Source: Pomacea canaliculata
Lineage: Eukaryota > Mollusca > Gastropoda > Architaenioglossa > Ampullariidae
Length of the DNA stretch: 64,000 nucleotides
Direction: 5' to 3'
Assembly (NCBI RefSeq): GCF_003073045.1
Contig: NC_037596.1
Location: 28,370,392-28,434,391, forward strand
Position numbers and translations under genes: made by a program. This document shows positions 12,032 through 23,493 of this stretch, one piece after another (the first letter of the stretch is position 1; each line of letters starts with the position of its first letter). Below the pieces are notes generated by a model, which worked only from the letters and a program-made list of their open reading frames with translations, was not told where the DNA came from and searched no databases.

Positions 12032-13419
12032 TTAATCGGTGAAGAGCTGGAAACAGAAAATAAAAAGGAAATGTGATTATTTATCTAATTTGTTCCATAG
12101 AGAGTTTTAGGTTAACCATTCTAGGATTAACTTTTCATCACTAATTATTCTCATTTCCCATCATATTTTTATATGCCTGTAGATATTACCTTCATATATT
12201 TGTTTATGAATTCTTCCATCGAAAATTTCCCGTTTTCTGAAAATATAAAAAAATGAAGCTCTTTGAAGGTGGAGAATAAAACATATAATGAAAGTTTGAG
12301 TGTTACTTAAGTCTAAAAATATACAAAAACAACCGACACATTAATATCAAAGTAACACTGATAAAATTGAAGAAATATAGGACATATTTTTAAAAAAATT
12401 ATTATAACTAAATAATCAATCAATTTTGTAAATAAGATCCTGTGTTGCAAGGATTTTTCTAAAAATCTATGAAACACACCGTCAGTGTCCAGGCCGTTAA
12501 GAAGAACGACAACCGCAGATCGATCAAGCTTGCCGTCTTCCTGATCGTCTCTCTTGTCAAAGTAATCGAAGGCGTCTTCGATGTCGAGAGGAGGAGATCC
12601 AGGATGTATTCCAGCGGTGAATTCTTCAAGATTTAAAAATCCATCGCCTGCAAAATAATGTCTTAAAAAAAGAGTTTTAATTGTTCTCTTGTTTTGGGTT
12701 AATTTAGTTTATTGATACATTCTCCATTCTCGATGAGTTGCCCAGGAAAAGCTTTCTTACGTTTCATTTAGTACAGACAGTACAAAGATATCCCATAAGA
12801 CTTCAACATTTTCATGCATCCATATTGTTGATGTCAATGTTGCTGTTGCTACATGGGAATGGTTGTAGGCACAAGAAATACGTTTTTTTTTCTATATCTT
12901 CAACAGTAGAATAATTAAAATGAATCAATGTTAAAAAAAAGTTTGTTTGAAGAGCAATTTAGTTGTTGCATGGGAACATTATTTTTTCAGTGTCTTCTTT
13001 TTGTAGTAACTTTTTAGTAAATATTAGTTGGAAAGACACTATGAAGATTTTAATAATAATGATTACCGTCTTTGTCCTCGCTGTTAAAGGCAGTAACCAT
13101 TTCATTGACCAGAATAATTTCATCATTGTTTCTGTCAATATACCTGAACCTTTGGAGAGCTAGAGTGGCGTCGTCGCTGAAAACATTAAATCATTTCACA
13201 AACTTTTGGTGCAATTAATACGCTGTACCCACATTATGTTAATATGCTATGCAAATATTTGGTTTGTGAGGCAGCTAATGTGTGTGAGGTGCAAAACCAT
13301 TAAGTGAGATACTGTCTTACAGCAAATGTACAGCATAGGATTTTTCTATTGCTTGAAATTAAAAAAACTCTTACCCAAGAACATTAGCCAGAAGACCGAG
13401 ACAAGATGATCAACTTCAT
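12032..13419 (-). pseudogene. Secreted EF-hand protein gene, copy 2 (signal exon out of frame)
   Basis: Exons on the minus strand: 13419-13375, 13176-13067, 12647-12480, 12236-12190 and 12046-12032. Exons 2-5 read cleanly and give EF loops DRNNDEIILVNE, DKDGDGFLNLEE and DTDENGKFSMEE, all with acidic residues at 1, 3, 5 and Glu at 12. A third, degenerate hand sits around DDQEDGKLDRSA. The first exon is 45 nt rather than the 44 nt of copies 1 and 3 and does not read into exon 2 from its ATG. Either the secretion signal is lost or the base count is wrong here. The C-terminus is short (L-F-T-D). The rest of the frame looks well preserved, so the damage would be recent. Confidence 0.7.
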
Positions 13420-14167
13420 CACGAAAAAAGTTGCTTAACCCTCAAGTCCTGAAATGATCTATGTAAACTGCAAATCACGTTTACTGGAAAAGGAACTATT
13501 TTTAAATTTTGCGTACGAAATCACACATTTGCAACTATACCATAACAGGTTCAAACAGGTAAAACTAAATCTTCAAATAATTAATTCTCATAAAAGACCT
13601 GTTTAAATGCACGTATAAAAGATTAATTGATTTGGTAAGTGGCAAATATGGAAGGAACAAAGTTTTGTATCACAGTACTTATAGGCCTGTGGCTCTAACA
13701 CAATATTTTCCGATGTTGACATTAGTAATTATTAGCTTACTGCTCATCAAGTTAAACTTTGCGACTATCCTTAGCGGATTAGTTTTCCCCCCAAAACAGC
13801 AACAATAGCAGTAATTACTAACAAGTTACAGTAGTGAGGACACAAAGAGTGCAAGAGGACAACACAAGGTTCCCAGTGGCATTATTAACCCAGTTTTATT
13901 GTTAAAGATGTAACACAATTGTAATTTCCATTACCTACCTCTTTTTTCCGTTAAGACTTGTGTTTTACACAGACGTAGGTATCCAGTGCGGCTTTTATAG
14001 AATTATTGAGAACTGTGTGAGCTAACTCTGTTGAAACAATATATTTGGACAGGTTCACTAGTCGATGTGCAGTTCGATGTTTTTTCACGGTGTAGGTATG
14101 ATGTACCTTCTTGCCCGTTATGTTACCTGTTGAGGCATAAACATGTTCGTCTGTTCCTCCAAAGTTC
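13420..14167. other. Intergenic between EF-hand copy 2 and the facing peptide promoter
   Basis: The part from about 13900 is a clear duplicate of 17255-17520 (CCTCTTTTTTCCGTTAAG against CCTCTATTCTCCGTTCAG, then a shared GAATTATTGAGAACTGTGTG). No coding exon seen. Confidence 0.6.
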
Positions 14168-15240
14168 ATGGCAACAGCTGCACGTGTGGTGACACGCGTC
14201 TGTCCTTTTTATTAATTTTCTGTTTATACCACATCACACTCACCACAAATATTTGCTTTAGTGGATTTGCTGACCTGCTGCTCATTTCAAACGGTAAGTG
14301 CATGACAAAAGCAAAACGGATTAAGATAGTGTTTAATAATATGGTTATATTTATTTAAACAAATTAAGCCTCGCACAAACCTAAACTCTAAATAACGGAT
14401 TTATAAAAACAACTTTTCAAATGTAGTTATATTGTTTACAGCTAAAGTAAAAAAAAAAAATAAACATGCGATGCCGGGGATAAATGAGATAATAGCTCAA
14501 ACTTGTTACAATATTTCAAACAATGTCCCCGGAGTACTGGGAACATAGTTTTTGTTGTAGTTGTCACTATATTTGCTTTTTCCTTAACACCCATATGTTA
14601 TAGTTCAACTTATGAAAGGTGATAAATATTTAAAATATATAAACAAGAGGTCGAAAGAGTCTTTCTATAAAATATAAAGAGCCTTGTTTACTAATATGTT
14701 CACGCTTTATCTAATTTAAGAATGCAGTTGTATAGCTAGTTTTCGTTTTTAATTTCTAAAAGGTTAACAGAACAACAAATAATTTATAATCACTTGAGTA
14801 CGAAAAACAATATATGTCAATCCGAGCCCTTCTTAGGCGTATATGTTCTGTAGTATATATATATGTTCGATACGTTTCAGTGCTCAATTCTTAGCGGACG
14901 CTGTTACAAACACTTCGGCACAATTACTATTCTTGTCCCTTGCTGTCAGTAAACAGAGTTTGCATCTTGTGGATATGTGGTGAACTTGGTTGGATGAAGA
15001 ACGATTTGTACTACAGGCCATTGCTACAAATCACTTTAAGGACTTTTGCAGCTGCTTGGTGTTGACAGCCTGCACGTGGAAGGAGAGGGTGGGTGAGGAC
15101 AAACCTCCAACAAGTAAACGTAGTCAGGACGTTAAATGCTTTCTTTCTTTTATGTCGAAAAAACATGTTGGTAGTAAAAGTAGTAAAAAGGCTCGTGTGT
15201 ATTTGAGGAAGGTATGGTAATAAAGCATTACTGATGAATG
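14168..15240 (+). pseudogene. Coding-less remnant of a peptide gene
   Basis: The left end is a promoter and first exon matching those of the gene at 17.5 kb, with the GGCAACAGCTGCACGTG module at 14170 and a GTAAGTG donor after 14293. The right end, about 14900-15240, matches the 3' flank of that gene (18580-18840). No signal exon or cysteine-rich exon lies between, so this is a fossil of an older duplicate. Its first exon could still be transcribed. Confidence 0.6.
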
Positions 15241-15515
15241 TTTCTGTATATATGTATAAGTCGATTGCAAAAATATCTCTCTCAAAGGTAAAAAGGGATG
15301 TGGTGATCTTTTGTCTTTAGATGAGCAAGTTTTACAATGTAATTGCTTATTAACAAGGTGTGATGATACTGAGGAATGTTAGTAGTGTTAAACGACACAC
15401 ATCAATAATATGATGTACCAAGTCTTACCAAACACAAATAAGCTCAACGTCAACAACACACCGTTAGAGAAAACAACAATTTTTGGTTTTTGTTTTGAGA
15501 AACTAAATTTTAATT

Positions 15516-16610
15516 TTAATTTTCTTCATCATCTGCGAAGAGCTGCCAACAGAAAATGAAAAAGAAGTGTGAGTAATTATTTCATTTATAGCATACTGTA
15601 TTTTTATATTAAGCAGTCTAGGATTAACTCTTTGTCACTAATTATTCTCATTCCACATTAATTTTTTTTATGCTGTACGATTTTCTGTCTAGTGATTTTT
15701 TAAAGCTGGTTTTCTTACCTTTTCATAATTTTTTATGAATTCTTCAAGCGAAATTACACCGTTTTCTGAAAATATAAGAAAATGAAGCTCTTTGAAAGTG
15801 GACAATAAAACATAATTAAAATTTGAGACTAACTTAAGTCTAAAAATAGACAAAACAACCAACACATAAATCTTAAAACAACACTGATAAAACTGATGAA
15901 GTATAGGACTTATGTTATTTGAAAGTCGTAATCAGTGCATAATCAGTCATTGAATAAAAACAATGTTTTAAGCTAAACAGTTTTTTTCTTCAAAGCTATG
16001 AAACACACCGTTAGTGTCCAGGCCGATGAAAAGAAAGACAGCCGCAGATCGATCTAGCCTGTCGTCTTCCTGCTTGTCTCTCTTGTCAAAGAATTTGAAA
16101 GCGTCTTCGATGTCAAGAGGAGGAGCCCCAGGATGTTTCCCAGCGGTGAATTCTTGAAGGCTCAAAAATCCATCGGCTGCAAAAAGAATTTACTAAAACA
16201 AATAAATAGTTTTAAATGTTCTTTTGTTTTCGTTTAATTTAATTTATTAACACCTTATTAATTCTCGATAAGTTGCCGGGTCCTTAGGTGTTAGACACTT
16301 GCATTTAGGAAAAAGTTTCATTTCATGCAAATAGTACAAAGATATCCCATAAGATTTAAAACGTACATGTATCCATATTGTTGATGTCAATGTTGTTGTT
16401 ATTACATGGGAATGTTTGTAGGATTAAGAAACTTATTTTTCTATATTTTCAACAATAGAATAATTGGAATAGTTGAATGTTAAAAATATAGTTTTTTTTA
16501 AGAACAATTTAGCAGTTGCATAGGAACACATTATTTTTTTAAATGTCTATTTTTGTAGTAAACTTTTAAATAAATATTAGTTTTAAACATGATATGAAGA
16601 TTTAAATAAC

Positions 16611-16647
<37 letters not shown>

Positions 16648-17039
16648 ACCGTTTACGTCATCGTTGTTAAAGCAGGTCATCATTTCATCAAGCAGAATAG
16701 CTCTATCACTGTTTATGTCTATAGCCGTGAACATTTCGATGGCTATAGTGGCGTCATTGCTGAAAACATTAAATCGATTGACTAATTTATGTTGAAATTA
16801 ATACACACTACTTACAATATGTTAATATATTTAGTTGATATTTGGCTTAGTTCGTGAGGGCGCCAATGTGTGTGTGAGTTGCAGAACTCAGTTTTATGTT
16901 GCTAGAAACAATAAACCGTAAAAACCATTGAGATACTTTTAAAGTTTGCCTTCCACAAAGGTCTTTCTATTGATTGCAATTAAAAAAACTCTTACCCAAG
17001 AACAGCAGCCACAAGACTGAGAAAGATGATCAACTTCAT
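15516..17039 (-). CDS. Secreted four-EF-hand protein, copy 3 (intact)
   Basis: Exons on the minus strand: 17039-16996, 16759-16650, 16176-16009, 15765-15719 and 15542-15516, joining to an open frame of 131 residues. Residues 1-15 (MKLIIFLSLVAAVLG) are a signal peptide. EF-hand loops: 29-40 DINSDRAILLDE, 49-60 DVNADGFLSLQE and 105-116 DTNENGVISLEE, each with acidic or Asn ligands at 1, 3 and 5 and Glu at 12. The hand around residues 80-95 (FDKRDKQEDDRLDRS) is degenerate. The tail is LFADDEEN. Introns fall inside EF loops 2 and 4, unusual for calmodulin but identical in all three copies. Family knowledge predicts an extracellular calcium binder. The partner and role are unknown. It faces the peptide gene at 17.8 kb head to head, about 0.5 kb apart. 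Confidence 0.8.
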
Positions 17040-17518
17040 CACGAAAAAAGTTGTTCAATCCTCAAGTTCTTAAGTGATTGTGTAATCTGCAAATTATGTT
17101 TACTGGAAAAGAAACTATTTTCTCATTTTGCGTACGAAATTACACATTTGCAACTATACCGTTATAGGTTTAGTTAAGTAAAAATGAAGTACCAAATGAG
17201 TAATGATCATCAAAAACATGTTTAACTGCACGTTTAAATAATTAAATCGTTTTATTGTTTAAAATGTAACACAATTGTGATTTCCATTCCCTACCTCTAT
17301 TCTCCGTTCAGGTTTGTGTTTAACACAGACGAGGTACCCAGTGCGGCCTTTATAGAATTATTGAGAACTGTGTGAGCTAACTCTGTGGAAACAATGTATT
17401 TGGACAGGTGTACCAGTCTACTTGCAGATGGATGTTTTTTCTGCAGGTCTGATGTATCTTCTTGCACATTATGTTACCTGTTGAGGCATAAACATGTACT
17501 TCTGTTTCTTCCAAACTT
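17040..17518. promoter_or_regulatory. Shared intergenic region between EF-hand copy 3 and the 17.8 kb peptide gene
   Basis: Divergent spacer of about 480 bp between the EF-hand ATG and the peptide promoter module. It is repeated, with changes, between EF-hand copy 2 and the remnant at 14.2 kb. It may act as a two-way promoter; this is inferred from orientation and conservation only. Confidence 0.4.
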
Positions 17519-17644
17519 AATGGCAACAGCTGCACGTGTGGTGACACGCGTCCATCCTTTTGTTTAATTTTCTGTTTTAACCACATCACACTCATTACTT
17601 TTTTTTCTTTGGTGGATTGGCTCACCTCCTACGAATTTCAAAAG
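17519..17644 (+). promoter_or_regulatory. Promoter module and first exon, peptide gene 1
   Basis: Contains GGCAACAGCTGCACGTG followed by GTGACACGCGTC, the module shared by this array. No clear TATA box (TTTTAACC is in its place). The first exon ends AAAG at 17644 with donor GTAAGTG and contains no kept ATG. Confidence 0.6.
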
Positions 17645-17786
17645 GTAAGTGTATGACAAAACCAACAAGTGTAAAGATAGTGTTTAATCAATTGAAGCTT
17701 TTTTGCAGTAAGAGCTTTAGATAAAAGTATTTGAATGTGTAAACATTATGTCGTTTTAACTTTTATTTCTTGGCATATTAATGCAG

Positions 17787-18464
17787 ATGAAGCTGCTTCT
17801 GTTGTTGCTACTGATGTTCGTAGTCGCAGAGTGGATGATTTCAGATGCACAAAATACCAATGTAAGTTGACAGGACAATATTAGTAAAAGACTTTGGTTT
17901 CTCCTGTGTGTGCTGCTTTTTTATGTCTAATTTTTTCCACCAATACATTTTTAATTCCTACTGTCTGAGTTGTAAGCAACATAGATTTTACAATTTGTTT
18001 TTATATAGCGAGTCACATTTCCATGCAATATTTGATTTTTTTAAATAAAATACAATCAGCCTAGTTTACTAATATGTTCACACTATTTAGCAATTTTTAG
18101 TTTCAGTTGAATAATTTCTGTTCTGAATGTCTACAAACTAAACAGCACTCGATATTAAAAAGCTAAGAACATTTATTAGTCCACTGTAATTGTGCAAGTC
18201 TTGCTCCACCGTGTATATTTGTTCAGTGTGTGCTTGTGTGTGTGTGTGTGCGTGCGCCATCTGTTGCAGTGTGTCATTCGTCAGGGAGGATGTTTCAGAC
18301 AGTTTGCCTTGTATAGAATCTATTTTCCATGCTGTCCTGGCCTGCAGTGCTTTACATCCGGGGAAGTCTGTTTTGTAAATATTGGCTTTGTAACCAATCG
18401 GTTTCCCTGCTGTCCGGGTCTGACATGCCAACAGGACACTGATCACAGAAAAATCTGCAGATGA
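17787..18464 (+). CDS. Secreted cysteine-rich peptide 1, doubled knot with ten cysteines
   Basis: Coding exons 17787-17861 and 18270-18464; 89 residues. The ATG is the first codon after the acceptor AATGCAG. Residues 1-25 are a Leu-rich signal ending SDAQNTN. The phase-0 donor is GTAAGTTGA. The second exon starts at the first Cys and reads C-x6-C-x12-CC-x4-C-x6-C-x12-CC-x4-C-x9-C-R. The segment from the second Cys to the fifth is repeated: both halves have C, twelve residues, CCPGL and then C (CCPGLQC and CCPGLTC), so two knot-like modules share one cysteine. Relatives at 20.2 and 21.7 kb have one module. A polyadenylation signal AATAAA is at 18584. ICK peptides are typically toxins, channel blockers or defence peptides; which applies here is unknown. 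Confidence 0.75.
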
Positions 18465-18599
18465 GCTGCTGGGACAAACTGCTGTACACACTGACAAAAT
18501 GTAAAATGTCGAATGTACATGGACCTGGCATCTGGACGTGTCAGGGTCTCTGACACTGTTGTCCTTGTGACTGTCGTGCTATCAATAAACAAGATTTAT

Positions 18600-19385
18600 T
18601 TTTCCTTGTGTTGATTTGTAGTGAACCTGACTGGGTGTGAGTAATTTGTGTTATAGACAATTGTTACAGACTATTTTATGGACTTGTGCAGCTTGAGAGA
18701 GTGCACGTGGGAGGAGGGGTGGGTAAGTAGTGTGGGCAGTGACTGGCCTGTAACAAATAAGTCAAGTAAACATTATGAAGATATTAAGCGAAACCATGAG
18801 TAAAATATTTTAAGCGCTTTATTTCTTTTGGGATGAAGAAAAAAAAAACATGAGAAAGTGTTAGTTTTTTCAAGTAGTAAAAAGGTGCGCGCTCCAGTGC
18901 GTGTGTGTTTAAGGAGGGTGTTTGCGAAGAAATTTTTGCTAAATAAATTTACCTCGGGGGGGGGGGAACACTTTCTGTAATTTTATCACTAAGGCCCCAG
19001 CTACTGAATATTTTTACTTCACACGTGACACGCTCAAAGATAACGACTGCAACAAAACGCCCCTTTGTCCCTCAGTTAAAACCTACAAACATAAATCCCA
19101 TAAATTTTCACTAACTTCGCTTAGACCCTCTTTTTTATCACTCACTTCAAACCTTTGTTTTTCAAGTCCAAATTCTACACAGCTGCTGTATCTTAAACTT
19201 CGTGTATTTTATTTCTCTTCAGTCTTTGTTTTAAAGCTGTGAGAAATGTGATAGCTTTTGAAATATTTTTTTGGACTGTTCTAATCCTTGACTGACAACC
19301 CACCCACTTTTCACTTTGCAAATGAGGTTTATCTTGTTGTACTTCATGAGATTTTATGTTCTCCTACTCTGACACGTTTCACGGA
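18600..19385. other. Intergenic between peptide genes 1 and 2
   Basis: 3' flank shared with the 14.9-15.2 kb remnant up to about 18840, a G run at 18957-18966, then sequence that resembles the flank upstream of gene 3 (21110-21360, e.g. CATAAATCCC...TTCGC). No gene. Confidence 0.5.
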
Positions 19386-19503
19386 AACAGCTCAACGTGT
19401 GGTAATACGTTTCTATCTTGTTCTCTATATGTTGTCCCTCTAAGTAGGAATCACATTCAACTCAACCTTTGGTGACTGTGCTTACCTACCTACCCTTTAA
19501 ACA
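19386..19503 (+). promoter_or_regulatory. Promoter module and first exon, peptide gene 2
   Basis: Module variant AAACAGCTCAACGTGTGGTA followed by ATACGTTTC, then TATAT at 19426. The first exon ends at 19503 before a GTAAGTG donor. Confidence 0.6.
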
Positions 19504-20171
19504 GTAAGTGCTTTGTAAAAAGAAATTAAAAATTGTGGAAATATATTATTGAAAAGAGTTTTGCATTTCGGTGAAATATTGCTTTGTTGACTAAGATTTC
19601 TTCATTTCATTGATTACAGCTAAGTTCGTCTGACCATGAATTTCAACTAAAATATTTGAAACAGATGCTAAATGCCTGCTTTAAATATATATATGTTAGT
19701 TATCTAGTAGGTCCGGTCTATGAAACTAATTTTTCTATTTTAATATGAGTGTATTATTGCTCATTTTTGGGGAATGTTTCTGGGTGAAAGTTCTAGACTA
19801 ATCCCATTTCAACTGACACAATATCACCATCGATAACATTTTTACGTACAAAAGTGTATGTCTTGTCATTCTAATATTGCCTTAAGGAGCTAACTGTCTT
19901 AAATGAGGAACCAGTGAGTTCCTACATGCTAGTCCCTACACGACTTGTATTATTTATATATTCTGTATGTAGTTGCTTGATTTGATGAAGGAAGTCAATA
20001 AGTAGATGGGTGTGATAACAAGAGAAAATAATTAAAAAAAACCCAAATGGTAAGGTAGTTAGTAACTATTGTAACAATTCTAAAATTTTGGAGGATGATT
20101 TTTGTAAAAATGAAATCTCCTAACTTTGTTTATTTGGATAAAAGTTTTTATTTACTAACTTTTCAATACAG

Positions 20172-20682
20172 ATGAAGGTCCTGCTGTTGCTGATAATTGC
20201 TGTAGTGGGGACGTTCAACATGTCGGATGCACAGAAACCACCACCTGTAAGTTAACAGAACACTATCAGTAAGACTTCCCTGTTAAGACATCATGTATAC
20301 TTTACATAAATCGTGTTCGTCGGACTTTTAATTCACACTGTGTTCAAGAATAAGCAAATATATTATCATCTACGTGTCAATACTCCAAGGTAATTTAGCT
20401 TACAGTCCCATTTAGTCTATGAATTTAAATATGAAATATTTATTTTTCAGGTTTGTACAAAGCATATTCATTCAAAGATTTTGTAATAATGTTTAAGTTT
20501 GTGAGACACATCTAAATATTAAAGACACTTTGTGTAATATGTATATATGTGTTGTCGATGTGTTGCAGTGTATGCGTTCTCTGGCAATTTGTGAAGTGAT
20601 TCTGTTCACCAAAGTGATCCGTTTTCCTTGCTGTCGACCCCTAACATGCCAAACTGTCGGAACAAAAAGATTATGTGTCTGA
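20172..20682 (+). CDS. Secreted cysteine-rich peptide 2, six-cysteine knot type
   Basis: Coding exons 20172-20246 and 20569-20682; 62 residues. The ATG abuts the acceptor (AATACAG). The signal exon begins MKVLLLLIIAVVGTFNMSDA and ends QKPPP before the GTAAGTTAA donor. The mature exon starts at Cys and reads C-x6-C-x12-CC-x4-C-x8-C-V. The x12 loop ends in IRFP and is very like the loop ending NRFP in gene 1, so the two are close paralogues. The signal-to-mature intron is only about 320 bp. A possible polyadenylation signal ATTAAA is at 20824. In-frame codons just beyond the UGA are conserved among paralogues (see findings). Confidence 0.75.
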
Positions 20683-20699
20683 CCTGCTGGCACAAGCTG

Positions 20700-21360
20700 T
20701 TGTGGACTCTGACATGACATGTCATGTCAAGTTAACACGGACCTGGCATTGTGATGTTTATTAAATCGCTTTATTGAATGTCAGTCTGCCTTATGTTCGT
20801 TGTTATGTAAGTGACGTACGGCCATTAAAAAACGTTTGCATTGTTGATGAGATGATAAAGGAGAAAGAAGGATGAGTATTATAGAGGGTTGTTGCGGATA
20901 AAGTCTCAGACATAGCTGACTGTGAAGCTGGTTGTTAAGCAGAGCGCCACCGGGGACGTAGGATGAATCAATCTACGGAACAAACACTTCACAGTATCAA
21001 GTAGTAGTTTTTTTTAAATAATGTTAATAATGATAATGGTGATGAGGATGACGATGATAATAATAACAACAATAGCGATCATGATAATCATGATAATCAT
21101 CATAATCATCATAATATAAACTAAAAACTAAAAGGTCCTGGCAAAACATATTTATTGTAAAAACCTTAAACCATAAATCCCTTCAATTCGCGCTAACTTT
21201 CCCTAGACCCTCCTTTCGAACTCCCACTCCGAACATTTGCTTTCAAGTTTCCTTTGAAACACTTATTTAGGATTGTTTTAGTGCTCGACTGGCAGGCCAC
21301 ATCCTTCCAAATGAGATTGGTCTTGTACTTTATGCGACTTCATGTAAACTTACTGTGACA
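20700..21360. other. Intergenic between peptide genes 2 and 3
   Basis: 3' flank, then a mixed AT-rich GAT/AAT/ATC stretch near 21020-21115, then upstream flank shared with gene 2. No gene. Confidence 0.5.
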
Positions 21361-21364
21361 AGTT

Positions 21365-21502
21365 TCACGGCAACAGCTGGACGTGCGGTGATACGTGTTT
21401 ATCCCCCTCCCCTCTTTCTTTCTCTATATTTTGTCCCTCAAGGTAGGGATTACATTCAACTCAAGATTTTCTGGCCGTGCTTACCTACCTCTGCGCTAAA
21501 CA
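21365..21502 (+). promoter_or_regulatory. Promoter module and first exon, peptide gene 3
   Basis: CACGGCAACAGCTGGACGTG, then GGTGATACGTGTT, a pyrimidine run and TATATT at 21425. The first exon ends at 21502 with a GTAAGTG donor. Confidence 0.65.
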
Positions 21503-21670
21503 GTAAGTGTTTTGTAAAATAATATTTAAACTGAGGAAATATCTTGTTGAAAACTGCTTTACCATTTGTAAAGATTATAAAACGTTGGCAGGCAATTTTC
21601 GTAGACATGAAACTTCTAACTTTGTGTAAGTTTGAAAAAAAATCTTATATTTTTTTACTTTCCAATTCAG

Positions 21671-22805
21671 ATGAAGGTGACTCTGCTGTTGCTGATATTT
21701 GCTGTAATGGGGAAGTTGGAGATCTCGGATGCAGTGCTTCCAGTACTTCCAGTACTTCCAGGTTCTAACCCACTACCACTACCTGTAAGTAAACGGAATA
21801 CTAGAAGTGAGACTTCCTTGAACTGTTGTTTTCTTTTCTACTTCATTTAAGAGATGTTTGCTGCTTGCGACGACTAAACATTTCAGATTGATTATATATT
21901 CAAGCGGATAACACAAGCACATGTAATATCTTGACACAGATTTGAGAGAAATTAGTTTGCTGCCTACCCCGCTGTCTGGGAGACTAGTGGTCAAAGAATA
22001 AGGGTAGCTTCCTCTTGTCAGAGTAGGATAGTTGTAGCTTTACTAAAGGATGTTGAGTATGTTTAAGTGTGTGTGTGTGTGCGTTTGTCTCTCCTAGTCC
22101 AGTTTTATTCCATGCTAGAAGATTGAGTAAGAGGAGGGGTATGGTCAGACACCTGACAATTTAAAAACTGTTACCGACCATCAGGAATGACGATTGTTCA
22201 TCTGATCACAGGCGTGGACTAGCAACGGGTAGAGGCTTAGAAGCAAGAGGAATAAAATATCAAAGCAGTAAAAATAGAGCGAAGTTAAACCGCCTATGTA
22301 ACAGGAGATGGCTGTTTGGAACGTGACCTAACAGATTTTCAAAGGGTGAATAGGAGTGAGGAAAACCATTAGAGAACCAAATTGTTGTATCCTGGACATG
22401 AAGACATGATGTGTACCTTTAATAAATCGTTTTTGTCGAACTTTTATTCACGCTGTATTGAAGAATAATCAAACATATTGTCATTTACGTGCCCGATATT
22501 CCGAGAACATTGAATTCTAAGCCGATTTGTTCTGTGTATTTGGATATTAAATTCTTATATTTTACATGTATACGATACATCTGCATTCAAACATTTGGTA
22601 AATAATGTTTTAATTTATATACTTCGCATCTGCAATTTTATTAGCCTTGTGTATTATAGATATATTCTGTGTAATTGATGTGTTGCAGTGTAAAGTTCTT
22701 TTGGAAAGTTGTCAAGCGGATCTTCTGGACGTAGGGAACACAGGCAAAATTTGCTGTCCACCCTTCACCTGCAAAGGTGCCGGACCAATAAAAATGTGCG
22801 CGTGA
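21671..22805 (+). CDS. Secreted cysteine-rich peptide 3 with proline-rich spacer
   Basis: Coding exons 21671-21784 and 22689-22805; 76 residues. The signal exon starts MKVTLLLLIFAVMGKLEISD at the acceptor and continues into a 17-residue spacer built on a repeated V-L-P triplet and ending NPLPLP, absent from the neighbours. The mature exon reads C-x6-C-x13-CC-x4-C-x8-C-A. The intron is about 900 bp; compared with gene 2 it carries an extra block at about 21830-22390. ATTAAA is at 22937. The cysteine spacing and the CCPPFTC core fit the family. The spacer may be a linker or a pro-region; no dibasic cleavage site is seen. Confidence 0.75.
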
Positions 22806-22949
22806 CCTTCTGGAACAAGCTGTTTTGGACACTGACATGACATGTCAAGTTAACACAGACCTGGCATCGTGCCGTTTACTGAATCGATTTGGTGTCAGGC
22901 TGCCATACGTTCTTGTTATGTCAGTGACGTACAGCCATTAAAAAAATTT

Positions 22950-23423
22950 TATTGCTCTTGTGTGGACTCGGGATCAATGAGTAAGGACGATGTGTGTTAT
23001 AGAAGGTAGTTACTGATGCAATCACGGACCTAGTGCAGCTGATGGTTGTTTAGAGCGTCGATGTGGACATAGGATTAATTAGGGTCAGCGACGACTGATC
23101 TTTAGCCAGTATGTGACGTCACACTCACAAAGACGTTAAGCGTTAAGTTGTTTTACTGATTTGATGCGGTTTATCTCTTGTGGGATGGAGAGAAAAAGCG
23201 ACGGAAATTGTTGTTAATAGTTTGTATGTGTGTGTTTGCTCAAGTGTTAATTAATGTCCGCGCAAAGTGCACGTGTGTGTATCTACGATTGAGTAGTCAT
23301 TGCAAATAACGATTTACTTGGTTATTGTTAGTTAATATGAAAAAACAGAGTTAATGTAAGCACATGAAAATATAACGAAAATATACTAGGAAACAAATAT
23401 TACACACCACAAAGAAGTAGTGA

Positions 23424-23493
<70 letters not shown>

